Below, one piece after another: positions 6,191-11,414 of a DNA stretch of 11,414 bases. The notes below the pieces were generated by a model. It did no database searches, was not told where the DNA came from, and saw only the letters and a list, made by a program, of their open reading frames with translations. The position numbers and the translations under genes are program-made. Position 1 is the stretch's first letter. The number at the start of each line of letters is the position of its first letter. Source of the DNA: Nitrospirota bacterium (GTDB lineage Bacteria; Nitrospirota; Thermodesulfovibrionia; Thermodesulfovibrionales; Magnetobacteriaceae); contig JADFXO010000097.1 of assembly GCA_015233485.1 (NCBI GenBank), forward strand, positions 1 through 11,414. Reading direction: 5' to 3'.

Positions 6191-7030
6191 ATGTTTTTAA
6201 GGGTCTTGGTTGTCAATGTGTTTTTAGTGTTGTCGATGGTTCTGCTCGCCGCTCATCCTGCCGTCGTCTTCGGAGAAACCGCCAGCGCGGACAATGCAGC
6301 AGGCATTGAGTTCGTAGCTGTTAAGGGCGGATGTTTCCAGATGGGGGATTCCGTTGGGGATGGCGATCCCAATGAGAGGCCGGTCCATGAAGCGTGTGTA
6401 AGTGATTTTTCGATGGGGAAGTATGAAGTGACCAATGAGCAGTTCAAAAAATTCCGTCCTGGCCATAAAAGCGGTACTTTTGAAGGTATGAGCTTAGATG
6501 AGCCCAAGCAGCCGGTAGTAAATGTTTCATGGGAAGACGCGGTAGAGTACGCGAAGTGGCTTTCTAAATCAGGCCATACTTACAGGCTGCCGACAGAGGC
6601 CGAGTGGGAATATGCCGCACGCGCCGGGTCAACCGCAGCTTATTTCTGGGGGAATGATCCCGCCGAGGCCTGCAAATATGCAAACGTGGCGGATGCCACC
6701 GCACAGAAAAAATATCCTAAATGGAGGTCTTTTAACTGTGACGACGGGCATTTAGTGGCAGCGCCGGTTGGCAGTTTTAAACCAAACGCGTTTGGGCTTT
6801 ATGACATGCTCGGCAATGCGTGGGAGTGGGTTGAGGACGTTTATAGCGCCGAGGCATACAGCAAGCTCCCGAAAAATAATCCCGTATATGGAGGCTCCGG
6901 CGAGTATCGCGTTGAGCGCGGGGGTGGTTGGAGTAACGGTCCTTTGGGTGTGAGAAGCTCACATCGCGCAGGGGTTTCGCCTACTTTTGGCCATCGTTCG
7001 CTGGGTTTTCGCCTTGTGATGGTGAAGTAA
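6191..7030 (+). CDS. Exported SUMF1/formylglycine-generating-enzyme-fold protein, catalytic cysteines absent
   Basis: The product is 279 residues. A signal peptide (MFLRVLVVNVF..., hydrophobic to about 27, cleavage about 28-33) indicates export. The mature part shows the full FGE-sulfatase signature: GGCFQMG (46-52), PVHEACVSDFSMGKYEVTN (64-82), PVVNVSWEDAVEYAKWLS (108-125), YRLPTEAEWEYAARAG (131-146), FGLYDMLGNAWEWVED (201-216), RGGGW (253-257) and LGFRLV (271-276). True formylglycine-generating enzymes carry two cysteines just after RGGSW; residues 258-270 here have none, so sulfatase activation is unlikely. Related folds serve other reactions or act as binding modules, and the role here is unknown. 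AGGAGG (6179-6184) sits 6 nt before ATG 6191, ruling out the in-frame TTG at 6185. It leads the cytochrome-porin operon, 46 nt upstream of the next gene. Confidence 0.9.
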   Translation: MFLRVLVVNVFLVLSMVLLAAHPAVVFGETASADNAAGIEFVAVKGGCFQMGDSVGDGDPNERPVHEACVSDFSMGKYEVTNEQFKKFRPGHKSGTFEGMSLDEPKQPVVNVSWEDAVEYAKWLSKSGHTYRLPTEAEWEYAARAGSTAAYFWGNDPAEACKYANVADATAQKKYPKWRSFNCDDGHLVAAPVGSFKPNAFGLYDMLGNAWEWVEDVYSAEAYSKLPKNNPVYGGSGEYRVERGGGWSNGPLGVRSSHRAGVSPTFGHRSLGFRLVMVK

Positions 7031-7063
7031 ATTGTTTTTAAAATTGGTATCAAAGTATTATTA

Positions 7064-7070
7064 AAGGAGG
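7064..7070 (+). promoter_or_regulatory. Strong ribosome-binding site of the decaheme cytochrome gene
   Basis: AAGGAGG lies 6 nt before ATG 7077 in the 46-nt gap after the SUMF1-like gene. It is a close match to the anti-Shine-Dalgarno sequence and fixes the start. No terminator or promoter is seen in this gap, in keeping with one operon. Confidence 0.8.
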
Positions 7071-7076
7071 TTATAA

Positions 7077-8135
7077 ATGAGCAAGAGATATGTAGTTCAG
7101 TTTTTGATCCTTGTCGTCTTTACCTTTGCATTTGTTTTTTCGTCGTACGGCGATGACAAGGCCGCAGCACCAGCAGCACCAGCAGCACCAGCAGCCGCAG
7201 CACCAGCAGCCGCAGCACCAGCAGCCGCGGCACCGGCAGCAGCTCCGGCAGCGAAAGCAGCCGATACAAAAGTAGCCGATGTAAAAGAGGGTTTTGTTGG
7301 CGCCGAGACCTGTAAAGGGTGCCACCCTGATAGCTATGAGCAATATAAAAAGTCTCCTCACAGCAAGGCGCACGTCAAGGGACCTGAATCCCAGGATGCC
7401 TGTGAAACCTGCCATGGCCCCGGTGCCAAGCACGTTGAAAAAGGCGGTGGTAGAGGCGTAGATATATTCAACTTTGACAAAAATGTGGATCCAGCAAAGA
7501 AGAGCGCGAAGTGTCTGGCTTGCCATCAGGCGAATAAGGCTCAGGTATTCTGGGGCATGAGCAAACACAGCGCCGCGTCGGCCGGGCTTTCCTGTGACAG
7601 TTGCCATAAGCTCATGTTGAGTGACAACGATAAGTTCTTAAAGGATAAACAACCGGATCTGTGCTTCAAGTGCCATAAAGACATAAAGATGCAGGCTAAT
7701 AAGCAGTCCCACCATCCTATAAAAGAGGGCAAGGTTCTGTGTAACGATTGCCACGACCCTCACGGTGAGTTCAATAATAAAATGCTGAAGGCCGACACTA
7801 TCAATGAACTGTGTTACAAGTGCCACGCGGAAAAAAGAGGCCCGTTCATGTATGAACACCCTCCTGTTGTAGAGAATTGCCTGACATGCCACACTCCTCA
7901 TGGCAGCAATCATAACAGGCTCCTTACCGCTCGCGTGCCAATCATTTGCAAGGATTGCCACCAGGGTACCGGCCATGGCAATACGCCTTACAGCAACTAT
8001 GGAACATTTTCCAGAACCACTACGGGATTTTACTCGACCATGATAAAAACCGATCTCAAGGCTTGTGTGAATTGCCATGTTCAGATTCATGGAAGCAACG
8101 GTCCTGGAATTTATGGACAGCGGTTTGTAAGATAG
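7077..8135 (+). CDS. Periplasmic decaheme c-type cytochrome, MtrA/DmsE/PioA type
   Basis: Ten CxxCH haem-attachment motifs are present in 352 residues: C79-H83, C109-H113, C146-H150, C173-H177, C196-H200, C222-H226, C246-H250, C268-H272, C291-H295 and C330-H334. Ten haems in a protein of this size, followed by an MtrB-type porin gene, is the hallmark of the MtrA/DmsE/PioA/MtoA family. These proteins form a haem wire inserted into the outer-membrane barrel and pass electrons between periplasm and cell exterior. A signal peptide covers about 1-25. Residues about 29-59 are an Ala/Pro linker encoded by a repetitive GC-rich tract, absent from typical MtrA and giving flexible spacing. Whether the conduit carries electrons outward (metal reduction) or inward (iron oxidation) cannot be told from sequence. 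Confidence 0.94.
   Translation: MSKRYVVQFLILVVFTFAFVFSSYGDDKAAAPAAPAAPAAAAPAAAAPAAAAPAAAPAAKAADTKVADVKEGFVGAETCKGCHPDSYEQYKKSPHSKAHVKGPESQDACETCHGPGAKHVEKGGGRGVDIFNFDKNVDPAKKSAKCLACHQANKAQVFWGMSKHSAASAGLSCDSCHKLMLSDNDKFLKDKQPDLCFKCHKDIKMQANKQSHHPIKEGKVLCNDCHDPHGEFNNKMLKADTINELCYKCHAEKRGPFMYEHPPVVENCLTCHTPHGSNHNRLLTARVPIICKDCHQGTGHGNTPYSNYGTFSRTTTGFYSTMIKTDLKACVNCHVQIHGSNGPGIYGQRFVR
7160..7258 (+). repeat. Low-complexity Ala/Pro-coding tract inside the cytochrome gene
   Basis: The DNA is made of near-repeats of GCACCAGCAGCC-type units and encodes (A)nP blocks (APAAPAAPAAAAPAAAAP...). Units of 9 and 15 nt keep the frame. Such tracts change length by replication slippage, always in multiples of three here. 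It lies between the signal peptide and the first haem. Confidence 0.8.
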
Positions 8136-8153
8136 GATGGATAAAATAATGAT

Positions 8154-8160
8154 AGGAGGG
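8154..8160 (+). promoter_or_regulatory. Ribosome-binding site that decides the porin start
   Basis: AGGAGGG is 6 nt upstream of ATG 8167. The reading frame is also open from ATG 8137, one base after the cytochrome stop, but that start would place MDKIMIGGLP in front of a classic signal peptide and has no ribosome-binding site of its own. ATG 8167 is therefore chosen. Confidence 0.8.
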
Positions 8161-8166
8161 CTACCA

Positions 8167-10464
8167 ATGAAAGCAAGGCTATTAATGTTCGCAATCTTTT
8201 TGATACTCCTGCCGTTTGGCGTGGCTTTTGCGGAAGACACGACGAATGCGAGCAGCGGCGACGCCGCAGACATCTGTGGAGACGCGTGTATTTTAAAGAT
8301 ACCCAATCTGCACGGTGAAATAACCATGTCCGGCCAGCTAAGACCCGTACAGGGAAACTCGACGAAATACAACGAGTACAGAGACGACAATAGAGGCAAC
8401 TTATTCGGCGACATCAAGCTGAAATATGACAACGACAACTTCTGGCTTTACCTTAAAGCAGAGGATATCGGTTACAGCACGCAGAAGTACAGGCTTGAAG
8501 GCGGAGCCTACGGGATTTTCAAGGCATACGTGGAGTATGGCGAGTTCCCACATAACTACTCGTTAGGCGACAAGTCCATTTATAACGGCGCGGGGACCAA
8601 TACCCTGACCTTAATCCCCGGTTATACCTATTTGCCTAACTCGAGCTGGAACAATCTCGACTACAAGATCAACAGGCAGAAAGAGGCCACTGGTGTAAGA
8701 GTGGACATATTAAAGCCTTTTTATCTGCAGTTTGACGCTGACAGGACGGACAGGACTGGAACCAGGCCAATGTCCAACACGAATAGTCAGTCATCGAGCG
8801 GGCCGATTACGGAATACCCTCTGGCGATAGATTACGTAACGTCGACCTTCAGGGGTGAGGTGGGCTATGCTACAAAGCCTATTTTTGCGTCGGCGTACCT
8901 TCAGTACACTGATTTCAATAATGCCAACGTCGACCAGTTCTACCAGAATATGTACACCGCCCCTGGAAGCACCACTATAAACTCCAGAGCCGGGATATTT
9001 GACACGTTTACCGAGCCGCCGAGTAACCAGAACCTTGCTTACGGGTTAAAAGCGTCGGTTGAGCTGCCTCTGAACAGTAGGATTAGCGCGAGCATGTCAG
9101 ATTCTCATACAACGTCTCAGGCGGATTTTCAAACTTCGTCTCTGATTGGCCAGACTATCGCGATTCCTGCTCCTTCGTACGCATTTGCTACCGGTAACAC
9201 TAAATGGTACGGTAAGGCGGAGAACGAGGCTTACAACGTCACTCTGGCCACGAATCCTATCCCCGATCTCAACGCCAGTATCTTCTACAAGTATCGTAGA
9301 TTGAAGGACAATTCTGATGACTCAGAGTTTACAAGCAAGACTGGCACGGGTGATCCTGTGACACGGGTTGATTATTACAAGAACGATGCCGGAGCGGAGG
9401 CTTCGTACAAACTGCCGTTACATTTCACTCTGTTCGGTGGATATGACTATGTCATCACCCACAATACGGTCGTTTTGAACAATGGAGCTACAACTCAATA
9501 TCTTGCAGCAGGAGAGATGACGCAGGACATTCCCAAGACGACTGACAGCATCTACAATGTCGGCGTGAAATGGTCAGGGTTTGATTTCGTGACCGCCAAG
9601 ATAAGTTATGAGAGAATGAACCGCAATGGCGCGCCTGATGTGACAATCTACAACGCGACAGACGCGTATGCACCGTACAAGAACGAGTTTGACACAGGGT
9701 CACAGAAAAGGGATAAGCTGAAGACGAGTTTAGACTTTTACCCTATCGAAAATCTGGACATAGGGCTTGGCTACAACTATAAAAAGTCGTTCTACCCCGA
9801 TACTGAGATTGGCCTGATCAACACCTGGACAAACGAGTATTATGTAGACGCGGGCTACACCTTTGGCAAATATGCAAGGCTGAACGCATATGTCGCTTAT
9901 GAGAAGTATAAGACATATCAGTTCTTCCGCAATGCCGCCGCTGGAAACCAGGACCCTAACAGCCCGACCCAGGACAAGAGCAACTACAACTGGGATTATA
10001 CGCAGACGGAAAAGAGCGTCGATTTTGGAACAAGTGTCGATATCTATCTGATTCCCAAGAAGCTGACGCTGGTACTTGGGTATGATAATGTGCATTCCTA
10101 TGGAGTCGGCGATTTCAGTGTCTTAAACGCGGCTGCCCAGTATACGCTGGACACCCCTGCGAACACAACCACTGCAAACATCGTACCCTTCCAGGATGCC
10201 AGCAATATGGGTTTTGCGAGCATAGACAGCTACAAGCTGGAGAGGATAACGGCTAAAATAGCGTGGAAGGTAATGAAACCGTTGACGATGACGGTTGGAT
10301 ACGCATACGAACGCTATAAGTATGACGACTATGGTTACAACGATTACCCCGCCAGTTACACGATAACGGATGCCTCCGGTAACGTGAATTATCTCTCGGG
10401 GATGTATTCTAACCCGTCGTACAATGCGAACTTGTATTTCCTGACATTGTCGTACAAGTTCTAA
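8167..10464 (+). CDS. MtrB/PioB-family outer-membrane porin of a decaheme conduit
   Basis: The product is 765 residues. A signal peptide (MKARLLMFAIFLILLPFGVAFA, cleavage after 22) precedes a mature protein rich in alternating aromatic/polar strands with Asn/Asp/Tyr turns, ending in LYFLTLSYKF; the C-terminal Phe is the usual barrel-assembly signal. Recurrent sections such as GLGYNYKKSFY, DAGYTFGKYARLNAYVAYEKY and VGYAYERYKYDDYGYNDYP are typical beta-hairpins. MtrB forms a large (26-strand) barrel that sheathes MtrA across the outer membrane. The preceding decaheme gene, 31 nt upstream, confirms the pairing. The N-terminus of the mature chain has C37-GDA-C41, a CX3C pair near where Shewanella MtrB has a CXXC. 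The gene ends shortly before a strong terminator, so no outer-surface cytochrome follows. Confidence 0.9.
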   Translation: MKARLLMFAIFLILLPFGVAFAEDTTNASSGDAADICGDACILKIPNLHGEITMSGQLRPVQGNSTKYNEYRDDNRGNLFGDIKLKYDNDNFWLYLKAEDIGYSTQKYRLEGGAYGIFKAYVEYGEFPHNYSLGDKSIYNGAGTNTLTLIPGYTYLPNSSWNNLDYKINRQKEATGVRVDILKPFYLQFDADRTDRTGTRPMSNTNSQSSSGPITEYPLAIDYVTSTFRGEVGYATKPIFASAYLQYTDFNNANVDQFYQNMYTAPGSTTINSRAGIFDTFTEPPSNQNLAYGLKASVELPLNSRISASMSDSHTTSQADFQTSSLIGQTIAIPAPSYAFATGNTKWYGKAENEAYNVTLATNPIPDLNASIFYKYRRLKDNSDDSEFTSKTGTGDPVTRVDYYKNDAGAEASYKLPLHFTLFGGYDYVITHNTVVLNNGATTQYLAAGEMTQDIPKTTDSIYNVGVKWSGFDFVTAKISYERMNRNGAPDVTIYNATDAYAPYKNEFDTGSQKRDKLKTSLDFYPIENLDIGLGYNYKKSFYPDTEIGLINTWTNEYYVDAGYTFGKYARLNAYVAYEKYKTYQFFRNAAAGNQDPNSPTQDKSNYNWDYTQTEKSVDFGTSVDIYLIPKKLTLVLGYDNVHSYGVGDFSVLNAAAQYTLDTPANTTTANIVPFQDASNMGFASIDSYKLERITAKIAWKVMKPLTMTVGYAYERYKYDDYGYNDYPASYTITDASGNVNYLSGMYSNPSYNANLYFLTLSYKF

Positions 10465-10492
10465 ACAGACGCAAAGCGCAGCAAATACACAG

Positions 10493-10526
10493 GAAGGAGA
10501 GAACGGAGTTCTCTCCTTCTTTTTTT
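10493..10526 (+). terminator. Strong intrinsic terminator of the conduit operon
   Basis: GAAGGAGAGAAC (10493-10504) pairs perfectly with GTTCTCTCCTTC (10508-10519) around a GGA loop, a 12-bp stem, followed by seven T (10520-10526). It lies 28 nt after the porin stop and closes the rightward transcription unit. Confidence 0.93.
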
Positions 10527-10840
10527 AGCCGGACATTGGAACTGCGTGAATTGTTATACCAAAATGCGTTCATAGAAGTAAGAAGATTCTCTCACTCCAC
10601 GACAAAAAATTGTATCCACCCTGCTTGCCTTGTCGTCATTCCGGCCTAATTTTGTCATTCCGGCTTGTCCGGAATCGGTCTCTATATCTCAGAATAGGAA
10701 AAATCATAATGAAACAACCATTAAAAGGACGATTCCAGACAACAGACTGTGTAATAATTGCATGGAATAATTCGTATTGCATTGCCGGTAATTATTGTCG
10801 AAAAGTTATCCCAAGTTGTCGACAATGCGTAATATAAGTA
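10527..10840. other. Gene-free stretch with short inverted repeats
   Basis: No convincing gene is present. A 75-codon + frame (10610-10837) runs through repeat sequence, lacks a ribosome-binding site and has no recognisable motif. Visible structure: two GTCATTCCGG repeats (listed separately), and a 10-bp perfect palindrome TTGTCGACAA (10816-10825) with a partial copy TTGTCGA about 20 bp earlier. A loose larger dyad is formed by GCATTG (near 10788) and CAATGC (near 10823). The region is AT-richer than the neighbouring genes. Confidence 0.5.
10634..10678. repeat. REP-like GTCATTCCGG repeats with hairpin
   Basis: GTCATTCCGGC occurs twice (10634-10644 and 10654/10655-10664). The second copy forms a hairpin, ATTCCGG (10657-10663), loop CTTGT, CCGGAAT (10669-10675). 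It belongs to the same general type as the GTCATTCCTGCGAAAGCAGGAAT ends of the element at 10841-10998, which are widely dispersed intergenic repeats in many bacterial genomes. Confidence 0.6.
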
Positions 10841-10998
10841 AGTCTGTCATTCCTGCGAAAGCAGGAATCCAGGAACACCGTTACACTGTGTGATGATATT
10901 TATCAATAAGTTGCATTATTCATCGGAGCTTCCATTTATTATTATGTTGTTCCATGCTTAAAACAACTGGATTCCTGCTTTCGCAGGAATGACAGACT
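10841..10998. mobile_element. MITE-like element with perfect 32-bp inverted ends
   Basis: The left end (10841-10872, starting AGTCTGTCATTCC) is the exact reverse complement of the right end (10967-10998, ending GGAATGACAGACT). Each end contains its own hairpin, ATTCCTGC-GAAA-GCAGGAAT (stem 8 bp). The 94-bp interior (10873-10966) is AT-rich and has no open frame of note. The size (158 bp), inverted ends and lack of coding fit a miniature inverted-repeat element or a composite of two REP-type repeats. No clear target-site duplication is seen. It ends 17 nt before the stop of the adjacent transposase remnant, so a relation between them is possible. Confidence 0.6.
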
Positions 10999-11015
10999 AA
11001 AGCAATGTCATTAAC

Positions 11016-11288
11016 TTAACGCAGTTGTTTATAGGCAAAGGAGTAGTACCTATAGTTCATCCGTTTTCTACGGGAGAACTTTCTACCTTTCCTAATCGGT
11101 TCAATAGTCTTTACGAGAACATCCATCAGTTTAGACAATAATTCGATAGGATTATGTTTTGTAAAGAGCATGACAACGGTATCCTTCATTTTTGAAAGAG
11201 CTTGTGTCATGTTCGTTTTATAAGAATGTACAGTCTGAGGTGATTCGGTTTTTCTTTCATCGTCAACCTGAGTTACCATAATAGCCAT
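11016..11288 (-). pseudogene. C-terminal fragment of a probable IS4-type transposase
   Basis: The frame encodes 90 residues ending in IRKGRKFSRRKRMNYRYY plus a basic tail. The tail, preceded by SYKTNMTQAL and a helical segment, resembles the extreme C-terminus of IS4-group transposases (conserved ...RPGRKFPRKK... ending). The in-frame codons before the ATG read SSFIVNLHNL, so the native protein probably continued upstream (HNLMA is an expected run-in). That upstream part is replaced by a second copy of the same 5' segment in another frame: in the second copy the fragment ends after ...MTQALSSSTCIT. The catalytic DDE domain is absent from the window. It is either a decayed insertion sequence or one cut by the sequence edge. 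The family call is from memory of the tail only. Confidence 0.5.
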
Positions 11289-11414
11289 TAGGTTATGCAG
11301 GTTGACGATGAAAGAGCTTGTGTCATGTTCGTTTTATAAGAATGTACAGTCTGAGGTGATTCGGTTTTTCTTTCATCGTCAACCTGAGTTACCATAATAG
11401 CCATTAGGTTATGC
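11193..11414. repeat. 116-bp-period tandem duplication with fold-back junction
   Basis: Bases 11193-11298 recur without change as 11309-11414, reaching the last base of the window; 10 bp (11299-11308) separate the copies. The junction CAGGTTGACGATGAAAG (11298-11314) is the exact reverse complement of CTTTCATCGTCAACCTG (11254-11270), giving a 17-bp stem with a 27-nt loop. The period is not a multiple of three, so the transposase frame is broken. It could be a real template-switch rearrangement or an artefact at a contig end. Confidence 0.85.

Noticed and set aside
8137..8166. Earlier ATG start for the porin gene
   Set aside because: It would add ten residues before a normal signal peptide and has no ribosome-binding site, whereas AGGAGGG is ideally placed for ATG 8167.
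10610..10837. 75-codon + strand frame after the operon terminator
   Set aside because: It begins in the GTCATTCC repeat region, has no ribosome-binding site, and its composition looks like translated intergenic DNA.
10841..10998. CRISPR array
   Set aside because: There are only two copies, in inverted orientation and 94 bp apart; a CRISPR needs several direct repeats with short spacers.

Overview
The window (about 11.4 kb, moderate GC) looks chromosomal. It probably comes from an anaerobic, metal- or mineral-respiring Gram-negative bacterium. Two things suggest this: a decaheme cytochrome next to an outer-membrane porin of the MtrB/PioB family, and a sensor kinase with CxxCH haem-binding motifs in its sensor domain. 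The taxon cannot be fixed from sequence alone; Nitrospirota (Thermodesulfovibrionia) or a Desulfobacterota/Geobacter-like lineage are guesses.

Left end (1-1090, + strand): a P-loop kinase of the zeta-toxin/COG4185 type is followed, with a 4-nt overlap, by a 64-residue small protein. Together they form a likely toxin-antitoxin-like pair. About 290 bp without a gene follows, ending in two perfect tandem hairpins just past the end of uvrC.

Middle-left (1089-5374, - strand): a compact three-gene unit is transcribed leftward. It encodes an orphan membrane histidine kinase with periplasmic haem-type motifs, prmC (release-factor glutamine methyltransferase) and uvrC (excinuclease subunit C). Gaps are 9 and 23 nt, so co-transcription is likely.

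Centre (5375-6190): an unusually long (about 0.8 kb) intergenic region separates the kinase from a divergent operon. Its right part holds a candidate sigma70-type promoter, then a G-rich, C-poor leader with four sets of short tandem repeats and two dyad-symmetric sites.

Middle-right (6191-10464, + strand): three genes encode exported proteins: a formylglycine-generating-enzyme-fold (SUMF1-like) protein without the catalytic cysteines, a ten-haem MtrA/DmsE-type cytochrome with an Ala/Pro linker, and a 765-residue MtrB/PioB-type barrel. The cytochrome and porin are the parts of a trans-outer-membrane electron conduit. No outer-surface cytochrome is encoded here. A strong intrinsic terminator ends the unit.

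Right end (10530-11414): repeat-rich DNA with REP-like hairpins, a 158-bp MITE-like element with perfect 32-bp inverted ends, and the 3' part of a probable IS4-type transposase gene. The transposase is broken by a 116-bp tandem duplication with a fold-back junction at the edge of the window.

The most interesting combination is the conduit operon, its exported SUMF1-like first gene, the long repeat-laden leader and a divergent haem-type sensor kinase. Together they suggest a redox-controlled extracellular electron transfer locus.
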